Assembly (NCBI GenBank): GCA_015680685.1
Contig: MNCI01005823.1
Location: 378,623 to 442,622 of the forward strand
From: Gnetum montanum
Taxonomy: Eukaryota > Streptophyta > Gnetopsida > Gnetales > Gnetaceae
Reading direction: 5' to 3'
DNA length: 64,000 nt
Made by a program: the position numbers and the translations under genes. The notes beneath the pieces were generated by a model. It was not told where the DNA came from, made no database searches, and worked only from the letters and a program-made list of their open reading frames with translations. Below, in pieces: positions 31,601 to 45,024 of the stretch. Each line of letters starts with the position of its first letter. Position 1 is the first letter of the stretch.

Positions 31601-34600
31601 CTATTGCTGTCAAGATGACAAGATTTCTTTGTTAAATGTTCCAGCTTTAGATTGTTAGTTATGCTTCAACTTTTAACTGTTAATTTATCTTGAGTGTTAT
31701 TGCTCTTTTATATATTTTCATTTAGTTTGAGATGTGACTTAATGATTTGACTTTTTAGATTTTATATATATTTCACATGGTTTGGAGTGATGGTAAGGTT
31801 CTTGTTTCTTAAGTCAGAAGACATGGGTTTGAGCCTGGGTGCAACCACTAGAAGAGGTTAGGCTTTCGCTCATCCACTAACCCTTTTGGGACCCTACCTA
31901 GCAGGATGAACATTGAGGCTCTAGGCAATAATCCTTTCTTCACATGGTTTGGAGAGTGGAAGCATGTGAGGCATATCCAAACTAAGTTTGGGAACAATGG
32001 GGTTTTTTTGGGGGCCCTGGAAATTGGTGGAAGTGCATGTGAAACATAAAGTGAAAGATAAAAACTTAAAAATTAAAAAATATTTGGAACATCATTTTCA
32101 AAAATAAAAGCAATTATTAATAACTGTTCTATTTCAACTTTCAGTAAGGATATTATATTTTACCATGCTTTTCTTTACATATACTTGTCATAATTGAAAC
32201 AAGATTAGCTTAGCATGATGAATGAAACACCTTACACAGCACAATATTGTACGCAGTCAAGAGAGTGAACAAAAAAAATATACAGAATGGACTGAGGGAT
32301 TATCAATTCAAGTCTATGATTGAAAGAAAGTTGTGAACGTAGCGATCAAAGTTAGAAAAGGATGAATTATAAATTGATAAAGCCCACCCATATACGGTAG
32401 GTAGTCTACCCACTGTAATCACACAAACAGGCTGAGGAACATACTCCAAATTTGTATACTTAAGTGCAACAATGGAAAGACGCATAGCATGGCAAGACAA
32501 TGCACAGAATGTTTGTCTCTTGAATTTTATTTTATCATCATGATGGCTTTATTTCAAAGGCCAGCTGTCTACATGGTGCCATAGCTTGAAGCCTTGAATG
32601 TATTTTTAAAGTATGTCTCAGGTTGGCAAGTGTCTTAGCATACCCCTTTGGATCAAACCTATCACAAGCTGCATGCTCTAATCAAGTGAGCCATGTTTTT
32701 AAGTTATAACTTTTAAAGCTTTATAAAAATTGCAACTGTTGCACACCAAGGCACCTTATGTATTTTGATCAAAGGGGAAATCCTACCTTCTACATAGTCA
32801 GAGTACCTAACCAGACACTGCCAAGGACTAAATAGCTAGATGATCTAGCTATGGCATTGTGGAACTTTTGGAAAGGAGAACATGTTATCTATTATCCACC
32901 AAGTTAAAAATAAGACCATATGAAAGATCAGCATCCAAGATCAAACCAGAAACAAGTAACAACTAAACATTACAAGTATTTAAAATCCTCAGCAAAGGAG
33001 GGACCATAGAAACTGACCATTGTACCAGGAATCAGATGCATGAGTCAGGGCAGGAAGTTGGTAGCTCAATTAATAATTAACTGGTGTGTTAATTAATAAG
33101 TTATCTGTTCAAGCCATAACTGAGGCACTATTACACTCATGTTAAAATCAACTGGCTGTATGCTGAGGTGGTTACACAGTGGTACTTTCTTTAGCCACCT
33201 TAACTACACCTTAAGGTATCTGTTCAAGTCATAACTGAGACAGTATTATGCTCATGTTAAAATCAACTGACATTACGCTGAGGTGGTTACGCAGTCGTAC
33301 TTCCTTTAGCCACCTTAACCACACCACCTTCAAGATGACTGAGTCAAGTTAATAAGTGATGTAGAATGCTATGAAATCCAATACATTAGGATCTATGGAA
33401 CTATACAGGATGAAAGTTTAGTGTACATAGATGAAGATCAAGGAAAAAATGAGAAGTTTGAAGGGCACATACAGGATGTGTGATAATAAAGATCACTATG
33501 GTATTACCCAGTAAACAGTTGTTATCATGAAATGAGTCAATACCAAGTATTTTACTAAGAATATTTCTGTCTTTTAACAAATTTGTGAATGAGTTATAAT
33601 GAAGCTTGTTAATTGGATTTTTCAATGTTTCTGTAAAATAATTTGTTTAAATAAGAAGTTTTGTGATTACGCACATCCATGCATACCCACTAATAGCAAA
33701 AAATAACAGGAATAACATTTATTGTTCATCATTTATGCTCTTTCATATCTTTCTTTTCTGCTTTCTCTATTTCCCTTCAATGTCTTAGCATTTTTTTATG
33801 TCATATTCTTTTGGTTATTCCATGATTGCAAAATGTTGCCTATCTCAGGAAGTTTAGAGAATGGTTGCTCTATAGCTTAAATTGCTTCAGTAGGGTTTAG
33901 AAATTTGGTTCAATAAAAATAAAACATCAAAGAAAATAAAAAGATGTTTATGTTCATGCTTTGTATTATAGCACACGGTTCAACATGAATTGCATAGCTA
34001 AGCATATAATTTTCTTGTGCACTGGTTACAGTGACAAATCTTGTTTTCTGAAGATGTTAGTAAAAACTTTGTTTGAGCTTGTTTTAGATGTATAACTTCA
34101 AGTTAACTTGCCCCAGTAAATTGTATGATCCGTGTAGTTCCAATCTAATAAAGGTATTTGAAACTTTGGCTTATTGATTTTTTTTTTCGTCATTTTATCA
34201 GGTTGCAACCGAGACTATAAAATCCACGCTGCCAAAGCTTCCCGGTTTTCCTCGAACACAAATTGGATTCTTGACCTTTAACAGCAGATTGCATTTTTAC
34301 AATCTAAAGGCAAGATTTGGAAATAAAATCTGTATGCAGGATTTTGCTGCTTAAGGAGTCCTTGTCAGATTTATTTGTAATTCGCATAGAGTTCTTTTCA
34401 ACTTTCAATTTTTTTACTAGGAAATTATGTAAGATGCTTAACAGACACCAAACAAATATTATAATGCTTTAATGACAATCTTACATGTAATTAAGATATT
34501 ATATAATGTGTTAGATTATTTTGCATAGCAAGGGATACTGCTTTGACAAAGGAAATTAATAATTCTTTTTTTCTGTTCTTGTGTGTGTAACAGTCAAAAT

Positions 34601-37600
34601 TAACACAGCCTCAAATGATGGTTATAGGAGATTTGGATGAACCATTCATTCCTATACCTGATCTGCTTGTCAATTTGTCCGAGTCCCACTTAGTGATAGA
34701 GGCACTATTGGATAGCCTTCCGTCAATGTTTGAAGATACTGATATTGTTGAGTCAGCATTTGGATCAGCTTTGAAATCAGCATTCATGATTATGGTACAA
34801 AGTTCAATTAATTGATTTATCACAGGAAATATTAGTGTGTAAATTTTATTGTTATTTTGCATTTGTTAAATTGTTTTTTGAATTGTTAACAGAACCAAAA
34901 TGGAGGAAAGCTACTGATTTTCCAAAGTACTTTGCCTTCACTTGGAGTTGGACGTTTAAAACCGAGGGGGAATGATATGAAAATTTATGGCACTGACAAA
35001 GAGTACACTCTGAGAATTCCAGAAGATTCATTTTATAAACAAATGGCTGCAGAATTTACAAAATATCAAATTGGAGTTAATTTGTATGCATTCGGCGATA
35101 ACTATAAAGATGTAGCTTCACTAGGTATTATAGTTACCTGTAAATGGTGCAATGATTTTTGTTTAAGTAAAAGCAGCAGTTAGAATATTGTGCATAGACT
35201 TGTTTTAATTGATGGTTTTTATTTTGTGTCATTTCTTCAGGCACATTAGCAAAATACACTGGTGGCCAAGTTTATTATTATCCATCTTTTGTCAGCTCCC
35301 TTCATGGAGATAAATTTGCATATGAACTAAGGAGAGATTTAACAAGGGACATTGCATGGGAAGCAGTAATGCGCATACGATGTCGGACGGGTATGACATT
35401 TTTATGCCTTTTCTTTTTCTCACAAATGGCTTATCCAAATTTTTCTGGTAGTGGATTCATCAGAGAATTTTTTAGCCTCTAAATTCATTCATATGGTTTT
35501 GCAGGGGTTAGATTATCCAGTTATCATGGGCATTTCATGCTGAGGTCATCAGACCTGCTGGGATTACCAACAGTGGACTGTGACAAAGCTTTTGCAATAC
35601 AGTTCTCATTGGAGGAGGCCTTATTGACAGCCTCAACCATGTATTTTCAAGTTTCCCTTCTGTATCCTTTCTGACAGTAAAATTCTCTGCAGTGTTGGTT
35701 TTGCTCTTTTCCATCTTTTTCTTTTCCCTAAATTTGTGGTTACAGGCTACAGCTTACTAGTAAAGAGGTACGTTACTTTCAGCAGGTTGTGGGCTGAAAT
35801 CGCGCCGTTTAGAGATTATGATTACATTAAATAAATTCTAGTATATCCGTTTTAACTAAGGTGTGCTCTGGAAATAATGCTGTTGAATTTTGTTGGAGAC
35901 AGGTGGTTGTTTTTCTGGTAAGTTTGTTACCATACTGCTACTTTGCTGTGTGGGTTATAAGCTGCAAACGAGTCTGAGGGGGCCCTGGATGGCTAAAACT
36001 ATCAAGGCTTGTATCATGATGGTAGATAGAATTTGGTTACGTTAAAATGCATTTAGGAGATATTTTGAAAATGAGAATACAACATGCCTGATCAGTTTCA
36101 TCTTACCCAAACAGACATTTCCTTACACAAAGAACAGAGCTGCAATAAATTGATTGAATTCTCATTTTTCATGAAGGCTTACAGATCTAAAGTTTTCTTC
36201 TGATTCATTTTTCTTAAATAAAATTTTTTAACCTAAATCACCTCATCCGTTGCAATATCCTAGCTTCATTAATTTGTAGGATAAACACAATATTTATATC
36301 ACCCATGATTTACCTTTTTTCAGACATAATTGCTTTTGGCATTTCTAATTAAAAGAATGTTAAATTTAGTTGGTATAACTTTTTAAAGTTAATGAAACAC
36401 ATATCAAGAGGGTGAAATTATACGTTTATGGTAGCAATTTGGGCCGTAGGTTCTGTTTTCATTCATTTTTTCTTACCAAACCTCATTTTAGTGCCCCTTT
36501 ATAAGAGGCTTGGCTTCATAGCCCCAGGTTCGATTTCAGTGCACCGAGTTATAAATTAAAAAAAAAAAATTTCTAAACTGGTACGATACATCCAAGAGGA
36601 GCATTAGCTGAAGAACGACCCGGGCTTACCCTACAGAAATACAGAAATATGCGGAATGAAGGCTTTGTAAGCGGGTCTTTGTTTTCGTATTCAAAAATTT
36701 CAGTTTCAGTTTCATAATGAATAAGGCATCTTGTTTGATTCAAAATTCTCCTTAGCAACATTGCAGATATACAGCGTCTTCAGGTGAGAGGCGAATTCGT
36801 GTTCATACAGCAGCTCTTCCAGTTGTTAGCAAAATTGTGGACATGTATCACAATGCTGATGTCGGTGCTGTAATGGGCTTGCTGAGCAGACTTGGTATGT
36901 GACTGAGTTTTAGATTTTATATCTTTATATCTTGCCACATCTCCTTGTTTTTAAAATGTTATAATGTAAACAGGAGGAGGTGCTTAGATGACATACTATT
37001 TAGTTTTAACTTTCAACATGTGGTATATTGTGCAGCAATTGAGAAGACTTTGACAAACAAGTTAGAGGAAGCTCGGAGGATTATCTTGTTAAGAATTGTG
37101 ATATGCTTAAAAGAGTATCGGAATCTTTTCACAGGAAATAGTCATTTAGCAGGACAGTTTATTTATCCTGAATCACTGAGGCTGTTACCTCTCTATGGCC
37201 TTGCACTGAGCAAGTCCTTGGCATTGCGAGGGGGATTCTCAGATGCAAACATTGATGAAAGGTCTGCTGCTGGTTTTAATATGATGGTTATTCCAATACA
37301 AAAATTGCTAAAGCTACTTTATCCATCTCTTATCCGCCTTGATGAGTATCTGCTAAAGGTAACAGTTACACAATCTTCTGCTTATAGAATTTTCTCATAT
37401 ATTGTAGCTAATGTATTAAATTGCTCTCTCTCTCTCTTAATCGGTCTCTTTTTCTTTTCTTAATCAGAGTTCTGTGACAGACGGCCACGATGATAAACTT
37501 TTTAATCATTTACCTCTCAGTGCTGGAAAACTGGATTACACTGGTCTATACTTACTTGATGATGGCTTTAGATTTATAGTATGGCTGGGAAAGGCACTGT

Positions 37601-38170
37601 CAAAAGAGTTTGTTTACAATTTACTTGGTACCGAAGCTGCTAACAGCCCGGACTTATCCAAGGTAAGAATGTTACCGTTTCTTTTTTTGGGTCTCTAAAA
37701 AGAAAATGTTTCACCTGAAGGAGGTGTCTTACATCCAGGAACGATTTATTGTATGAAACCAATAACTCATAAAGAAAATAGCCTAGAAGGGTAAAAAGAT
37801 CCAAAACTAAGAGATTGGTAATGAAGTATTTTTTAGGTTATTGATCGATTTCTTGATTTATCATATCTGATATTAAACATTTATTTTTTAAAATTTTTAA
37901 AACATTACATTTGTGGTGTTTGCTGGGCATTGACAGGTACCAGGAATTGTGCAAAATAATGATCTTTCAAAGAAGTTCTTTAGCACACTAAAAATTTTGA
38001 GGGAAAGAGACCCTGCGTTTTACCAGCACTGCAATTTGGTGAGACAAGGTGAACAACCCAGGGAGGGTTCTCTGTTTCTGGTCAATCTTGTTGAAGAACC
38101 AATGACTGGAACAAATGTATATTTAGATTGGGTTCTTCAGATGCATCGGCAAATACAACAAAAAGCATAA
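28686..38170 (+). CDS. SEC24: SEC24 COPII coat subunit (plant SEC24C-like)
   Basis: Cargo-binding subunit of the SEC23/SEC24 inner COPII coat, which buds vesicles from the ER. Thirteen exons by my reading: 28686-28878, 29666-30465, 30568-30706, 30979-31169, 34202-34309, 34594-34794, 34893-35124, 35241-35390, 35505-35661, 36767-36894, 37036-37358, 37468-37662, 37937-38170. Phases agree throughout, giving 1016 residues and no stop. Residues 1-290 are a Pro/Gln/Ser-rich low-complexity arm. SRYVRFTTNAVP precedes the zinc finger C347-x2-C350-x18-C369-x2-C372. The trunk domain carries YFFLIDVS (424-431). The helical and gelsolin-like ends follow (GLYLLDDGFRFIVWLG; LVRQGEQPREG). Length and order match plant SEC24C/D-like proteins. 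Intron 5 uses GC-AG. The in-frame stop at 28647 fixes the start exon, and the ATG at 28686 is the first one after it. Confidence 0.92.
31780..31950 (+). repeat. tRNA-derived SINE-like unit in SEC24 intron 4
   Basis: Box A-like GATGGTAAGGTTC and box B-like GGGTTTGAGCCTGGG about 35 bp apart, the layout of a plant SINE head. The 3' end is unclear. Confidence 0.45.
33103..33330 (+). repeat. 115-bp tandem duplication in SEC24 intron 4
   Basis: ATCTGTTCAAGCCATAACTG at 33103 recurs as ATCTGTTCAAGTCATAACTG at 33218; GCTGAGGTGGTTAC and TTTAGCCACCTTAAC recur likewise. Confidence 0.85.
34310..34593 (+). other. SEC24 intron 5 with GC-AG splice sites
   Basis: The exon 5 end AATCTAAAG is followed by GCAAGA; the next exon starts after TGTGTAACAG. 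Phase 0 on both sides restores LHFYNLK-SKLTQPQMM, matching the SEC24 family. No GT donor nearby preserves this frame. Confidence 0.8.
36480..36575 (+). repeat. SINE-like unit in SEC24 intron 9
   Basis: AGAGGCTTGGCTTCATAG, box B-like CAGGTTCGATTTC, then an A-rich tail AATTAAAAAAAAAAAAT, suggesting an RNA polymerase III-derived retroposon. Confidence 0.45.
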
Positions 38171-39962
38171 ACATAGATGGATCTATCAAAGCAATTGCTA
38201 AGCTTTCTGTATTCAGGGATTTGACATATTCTGTAAAATTTCTATTTTTGCATTAATGGAAAATCTTCTTTTTTCTCCCTTTTGCTAATTCCAGTCTCTT
38301 CTTATTAACATGACATTCCTTCCTGTAGCATACTTCTGTTTCATTGAATTAGTGTGCTATCAATGCAATCCCATATGGATAGAAGAAGGTATCAGTGACA
38401 ATTTCACAATTTAATTCCATGCTTGCTCTTGCATGATGTAACTTTTTGGAGAGGATGGTCTTGGCCAGTTTTTAATGCAATATTAAAGAGCAACCACAAA
38501 TTCTTTAATGTAATCGTTGCTCCTTTCTAAAACTGATCATTTGGTGACCCTTTTTCAGCAACAATTTTTGTTTTATATAGTCAGCCCAATGCATAGAATG
38601 CATAACTTTCACAAGGAGAACTCGAAGGCAAGATGATTAAATATTTTTTTAAAAAGTATGAAAAGTGTCAGTAATTTTCATCAATTCAACAAAATTTGAC
38701 CTGCAGCAATTGCGTCTGCGTAATAGACTTTGAGAATGGTTATTGGTATAGTTATTCTTTCTTTGTTTTTTCTTTTCTTTTTGAAGATAAGGAAACTCCA
38801 AGGAGCATAACTTCTATCTACATAGCAAAGTAGGTGTAATATACTATAAGGGCGTCTTATCACAAGGTTACTCTCTATTGTCACGTTCAAAAGTAAAGGC
38901 AAAGATCAAGCTCATAACTTCTATTATGAGAGATGGAGTGTCTTGATCATGGCATTACACCTTTAGATACATTTGAAATTTTTATTATTAATAAAATTTT
39001 GTTGTTATTCTCCATCAAAGTGTTTTATAATTTTTGTGAAAATTTATTAAATTTAAAATGATTACAACAATATTTGGAGTTGAAAATGAAGTAGGCAGAA
39101 GTGCAAAATAATGATTAATGATTCTATTTTTGAAACTCTTGAAGTTTAATTATATTTATGTGAACCCAAAGAATCTGGCAAAATATAGTAAGTAGCAATA
39201 AATGTAAGTAGCAATAAATGTAAGAGTACTGGATTGTAAATGTGTCCAATATTTAGATAGTTTGAACACTTTGTTTTATATAATATTCTAGAACCAACAC
39301 TAGTATCTTGAATAACTTGCACAAATTGACTTTTGATTTGTAATTATCTTCTCAAGAAGTTTGTTCTACAATATTCTAATAATACATGTTTCCTATCTTC
39401 TACCATGTGTAGTACGTGCAATAGGTCATACTTTCTCATATTGCATGATATCCCATATTTTAATTTTAACACATAGATGATCTAATCCTACCATTACTCC
39501 TAATTAGTGTACTCATATATATAGAAATAGCTACATGCAAAGATGTTCAACTTCCCTATGCATGCTACCTCTAATGTTTTCCCAACTAAATTGAAGCTTG
39601 CTATGTTTTATTGCACTTTACTTTGCCATCTCTCCAAAACCTTCTCTTTAAAAATTTCTCGAGCTAATCTTGAATTAATTATTATGTCAAAATTTTCAAT
39701 TTTTTATTTCTATAACCATAGTTTTCCTTCGTTACACTATTTGTATTACTAGGATATCTGCATAACTACTCCTATTATCTTCTAATAGAAGTACTCATAT
39801 GAGACTTGAGTGTTGACTTTGAATTCATGTATCAAGAATTGCTTTGAAGATATATTAGTTTTCTTGCAAGATTCTTAGTAAGACTTGGGTATAGGTTGCA
39901 CAATTATTTGAAATAGATATTTCAAATTTTCCAAGTCTAAACATTTACCTATTTAATCCACC
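38171..39962. other. SEC24 3' UTR and downstream intergenic sequence
   Basis: The first 100-400 bp probably hold the 3' UTR; I cannot fix the polyadenylation site. A short tandem AAGTAGCAATAAATGT pair lies at 39190-39223. No gene seen. Confidence 0.5.
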
Positions 39963-40948
39963 CTTTTTGTTAAATTTTAAAATTTAAAATAAAATATAAT
40001 GAAAACAAACTATGCAAAATATGAAAGAGAAGAGACTAAAGAACTCAAATGGGATTCCACATCCTAGGCCAAACCAGGACCTATCATGAGGCACTTTCAC
40101 ATTAACATCTCAATCCAATTTATACATAATTTATTTCTATCTTTGCCAATATCAAGAAATTACTGAATGAAAGAAGGTGAGAAAGGATAATTCTAAATAC
40201 ATCTTCAACACTCCCCCTCAAAGTGTGATAGCGACGGAGCCAAAATCACAGTTTGCCTAAATACATCTGCAACCAAAATGATAGAAGATGGTGAAATGAT
40301 CACTGAAGTAGTGATGAAATAATCACTGAAATAATAATTGATGCTTAAAGTACCAGTGATAAAATGATCACCCAACACCAAAAAGACTGATATAGAAATG
40401 GGCAGCCAAAGAATGATCGCTGTTACATGCAGAAGGATTGGAATTTGCTGGAATACCATAACAGCAGCAAAAACACAAATCCCCATAAAAAAAATGTGTA
40501 GTCCTTGATGGTGAAAAATGATGATTGTTACACCATAAAAGCATTTAAGATCAACACCCACTCTTTAATGCTTGAGGCAGAGAATCAATATCATATCCAG
40601 GAAATTATGTATTGAGGAAGGCCAAAAAGGATATTTCTAAATACATCTCCAACACTCCCCCTCAAACTGTGTGATCCGCTCTCATGCTATGTTAAACTTT
40701 AAAATTTAAAATAAAATATAATGAAAACAAATTATGCAAAATATGAGAGAGAAGAGACTAGAGAACAAAAATGGGATTCCACATCCGCCTAGAATGAGGC
40801 ACTTTCACAGTAACATCTCAATCTAATTTATACATAATTTATTTCTATCTTTGACATAGAATATGATGGAACTTGCCAATATCATATCTTGGGAAATTAT
40901 CAGAGGAAGGTGAGAAAGGATACTTTTAGATACATCTTCAACACTTTT
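39963..40948 (-). mobile_element. TRIM-type miniature LTR retroelement (39968-40943) with TSD CTTTT
   Basis: LTRs 39968-40210 (243 bp) and 40690-40943 (254 bp) both run TGTTAAAYTTTAAAATTTAA to CATCTTCAACA. The minus strand has a primer site TAGCATGAGAGC (9 of 12 to the iMet type) beside the right LTR and a copia-style polypurine tract TTGAGGGGGAG beside the left LTR. CTTTT flanks both ends. The inside (479 bp) is non-coding and holds a second tract/LTR-end junction at 40654/40655, i.e. a trace of a tandem copy. Confidence 0.85.
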
Positions 40949-41394
40949 AGTTTATTAATAAAAATGTCAAACAATATGGATGAAAGCCAATAGTTGTATA
41001 ATTGTTAAAATTCTATGGTTTATCTCTTAATTCAAAAATTATTTCTCTTTATAATTTTTGCATAACATCAAGTAAACAAGAATTGACTTTAAGGTTGATA
41101 GGCTTGCTCTGTAAGTTTTATCTTATAATTGAATCCAATGCCTTACTAAAGTCAATAAAACAAATAAATGTCTTTTCTTGTTTTCCCTTTACTTGATCAA
41201 TGTAATATTCTAAAAGTAACCAAATGGCTTATAATAGAATGTTTTCTTTAAAATCCTACTTACAAGTTTGCATGAAAATTATTTTCTTCTAATCAAGATC
41301 CTAATTTTTTCTTCAAAATGATATTTAGTAATTATGAAAATAAGTTATTGATCATGATCAATTTTTAATTGTTTAAATTTGATTTGTCTTATTT

Positions 41395-41560
41395 TGCATT
41401 GCTCATTTGGTTAGAGCATGTGGCTTGTGGTTTGTTAATTGTGATTTTGTAATTGTTTAATTTGATTTGTCTTATTTTGCATTGCTCACTTGGTGAGAGC
41501 ATGTGACCTATGGTTTGTTAGTTGTAGTTTTGAATCAGTATCTACACATTAATTACTAGG
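41395..41560 (+). repeat. Two tRNA-like units in tandem (SINE head duplication)
   Basis: TTGCATTGCTCATTTGGTTAGAGCATGTGG and TTGCATTGCTCACTTGGTGAGAGCATGTGA are about 85 bp apart, each followed by GTGGTTTGTTAATTGTG-like sequence; the second unit ends GTTTTGAATCAG. Box A (TTGGTTAGAGC) and box B (TTTTGAATC) spacing is tRNA-like, but the stems are poor, so these are not functional tRNAs. Confidence 0.55.
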
Positions 41561-41564
41561 GGAA

Positions 41565-41760
41565 TTAAGTTAATCTTATTTATGGCTAAAAGTTACAAAA
41601 ACAAATTACATGAGTTATGCTGGTACCAACAAAAAATTGATGATTTCTAGATAAACTAAGTTAATTGTATTTAGTGTTAGAGGGTACAAAAACAAATTAG
41701 ACGAGTTATACTAGAACAAATAGAAATCTAATGATTTTCACCATTGTGCAATGTTTATTT
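41565..41760 (+). repeat. Imperfect tandem duplication, about 90-105 bp
   Basis: AAGTTAATCTTATTTA..GTTACAAAAACAAATTACATGAGTTATGCT recurs as AAGTTAATTGTATTTA..GGTACAAAAACAAATTAGACGAGTTATACT. Confidence 0.7.
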
Positions 41761-42764
41761 ATAGGCAAAATTTACAAAATGCATCCATGCAATTGTGTCA
41801 ACACAATTGAGTCCAATAACACATCATATATTAAACATATTCATAAGAGCAAAAACAATATTTATAAGAAGAAGAAAAAAGATAGAAGGATATCACATAT
41901 TGAACATTAAGTAAAAAACTCTAAAAACAACACAAAAAGGAAACCATTTGTAATTATAGGATGTTTACTCAAAGGTATATCCATATAATCAATATTGAAA
42001 AATCAAGATCAAAAAATTAATTAGTGGTGGCAAGGACAAGCTTTGCCTTAACAACCTTTGCATTTTTTCCAACATACATGTTTGCATTTAAAATAGCAAA
42101 AAGATTTGATGTAGTAATCAATAGAAAGTTATGACAAAAGACTAACATTAATAAAAAAGTTAGATATATAAGAAAATGATGCACATATTTTGCATCACTA
42201 TTACTTTATTGCCTAATGTAAACCTTACATAGACAAGTTTTACCATTAACTATAAGTTGGTTATCAACATTATTTTTAATCTTTGAGTTAACATTGCTCA
42301 TATTACATTAGGACAAATTTACCTTGTGAGTTATTTATCTCAGCCCATCAATATATTCAAATATGTTTTGAATGTTTCTTTTTCATATAACCCTTTATAG
42401 TTTATCTCTCTTTCGTATAATCTTTCATAGTTCATAGTCTATCATAGAGTTTTTTTTTTTTTTTTTTTTTGTGAAACCTTTGGTTTATGAAAGAATCATG
42501 TTACTTATATGTTCTAAAAGTATATATAGTCAAAACAAAGTTTTAATAATGAGGTGTTAGCCTAATAGTACGAGTCTTACCCTAGTAACCCCAAGTCATA
42601 AGTTTGATTCTACTAAGTAGCACTCAGGTATAAACTTTTAGAAATCTTAGGGTGTACCTATGTTTCACTTATTTCGAGTTCCAACACCCCAAAAATAGTT
42701 TGAGTTTTGATACCATTCCTACCCAACCAACCCCTCTTTGCTTACATTTAGTTGAGATGCTTTT

Positions 42765-42935
42765 TTTTGGGTTCTATGCATACTTTTCCTTAAAGAACAT
42801 TCTAAGATTTGTGCATACTTCCTTTGCTTAAGATTTGGTTGAGATGCTTCTTTTGGGTTCTTCTATGCATACATTTCCTTAAAGAATATTCTAAGATTTA
42901 TGCATACTTTTTTGCAAAGAACGCTCTAATCAATA
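42765..42935 (+). repeat. Tandem duplication, about 90 bp
   Basis: GTTGAGATGCTT, GGGTTC, CTATGCATAC, TTTCCTTAAAGAA and ATTCTAAGATTT recur in the same order in two copies. Confidence 0.75.
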
Positions 42936-45024
42936 GCCATGTTAAGTTTATCTAATCTTTTTTTTTTTTTTCCAAAAATGCCATTCATGATAAGTTTATT
43001 TGAAATCACAACATAATATGCATACTTTGGTAACATTCTAATCAATAGCCATGCTTATAATCAAGTTTATCTACTTTTGGCAGAGAGGCCAAACTACCTA
43101 TTCCAGAGCTGATCATAATAATAATAATCTGTCTAGGGAAAATCTCTCCATAAAGCTAAATAATATTCTTTGCATGATGCTCTAGGCAGAATCAGCAAAA
43201 GAATGTGTCATCATGAATATTTTGTAGTTTCAATGCTAAAAGTTAAAAGTTCATAGTTCAGTCTAAGCCTTCTCAGCCAATTACTACTAATCACCAACCT
43301 CACCTCTGATTAACTTGAGTTAATTCCTCTCACTCTCAATCAAATGAATCAATCAATGACAGCATGAGTATCTCCAACTACACATGCCTTCTGTTACAGT
43401 TACCTACGATTGTCTGCCTTACCACTCAAAATCATTTCGTTATTTCTAAAGAACATAGTGCCTTAGATTAGGATAGGTTTATGAGGTTCTTCAGTTATAA
43501 TCTTTGCTTTAAAAATGGAATGAAAATACTTTATTTCCGTTAAATACGGTTGTTATGTTTGGTGTTTGCAAAAGACTCAGAGATGGTATGAGTTTTCTGC
43601 TAAGTTTTATTTGTTTTACCATGTGTTTTGGTTGGTACTCTCACGATGATGATTACGTTAAATCGTGGATGTCCACTTCTATATGGAGCGTTCGGCTTGG
43701 AAAACCCGGTCTCCACATACCCTGCAAATCTGCAGCAGAAATTTCATAATTTGTTTCATTTCGTCTAGGCATTACATAAATCTTCAAACGCGATAAATCC
43801 ACATTTTTACTCCATCCTTTATCAAAGGGTGCATTTAATTAATAAACAAGTCTTGAATGCTAATTGCAAATGCTATCCGTGTAATCAAAACAAGAGTTAC
43901 ATTTAAAAAGTTAATGGTAGGTAGGTGGATCTATTGGTTAGTTTATTGTCTTGTCACAAGAGGTTGCCAATTCAAAGCACAAGTGAAAATTATTATATAT
44001 ATTCCTTTGTAATTTTTATAATATATCATGTGTTGAATACATATCCTGGGGAGTATTTATGGTCAAATTATTTTCTTTTCCAAAAGGTCTCCCCTCAAAT
44101 TACACGTGATGAGCTATTTGAGTCTATATCTAATGTGGGAACTTCTTGCTTACAAATTGTGATCACACAATGAGCTAACTAATTTGTCCATCTTTCATTA
44201 ATAAAAAAGGAGCCACAATGCTCATCTCACTAAGTGGGGTCTTGAGAAGGTTGGTAGATGAGTGAAAACTTAACCTCTTTGAGTGAAAAATGAGCACCTT
44301 ACCATCACTCCAGATCACGGTCCCTCTTTTATTAATAGAAAGCCTTAAAAAGAAAATTAAAGTATAATGCAGCCTCATTATCATAGTGTCTTTATCCTAT
44401 ATAGGTTGAACTATTAAGGTGGACAAAGGATTTAACGATAATTTTCTATGATTGGTTATCTATCTAACCTTATAGTCTAAATATATATGAATGCAAAACT
44501 TCTTTAACTACTTTTAGTGCTTGCACATACTAGAACTGCAACCTATAACATTAAAGCAACAATTATATATCTACATTAAAATTTGGAATTAGAGAGTACA
44601 AACTACTCGCTATCTATACTTCAACAGCATTACAAAACTAATAAAATTTCATAAAAATACATCATTATAGATAACATGAGTTTTGCAAAATACTAAGGTG
44701 GAAGATATATTATAATCGTTTGGTATTTTGTAGAAATTCTTTGCCTATAAAAGGATGCATATCATCTCAAATTCGTATGAAAATCATAAACAATTGGTAA
44801 TTTATTGTCAAAGACTAGATTGGTTAATGGTGCTTTAGAAGTTATTAAAAATTAATTTATAGTTTCAAGTATAGACCACCATAGCTACTATTGTAAGTCA
44901 TTAGTGTGTTTCAATTGTATATTAAAATACACTATAATTAGAAATATTCAAGATAAGTATCTATTTCACTAATCAAACTCTTTAGAAAAACATTTTTTTA
45001 TGTGATCACATGATTACTTAATTA

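Larger units (their letters stand above)
31170..34201 (+). other. SEC24 intron 4 (3.0 kb), repeat-bearing
   Basis: The largest intron, GT at AAAG/GTCAAC and AG at TTTATCAG. It contains a SINE-like unit, a 115-bp tandem duplication and otherwise AT-rich unique sequence. Confidence 0.85.

Noticed and set aside
35745-35770. Possible extra SEC24 exon after GGTTACAG (GCTACAGCTTACTAG)
   Set aside because: It brings an in-frame stop; joining 35661 to 36767 restores the family sequence LLYTASSGERR instead.
43555-43749. 64-codon reading frame starting MFGVCKRLRDG in slightly CpG-richer sequence
   Set aside because: No recognisable domain, no splice partners and no supporting promoter; probably chance.
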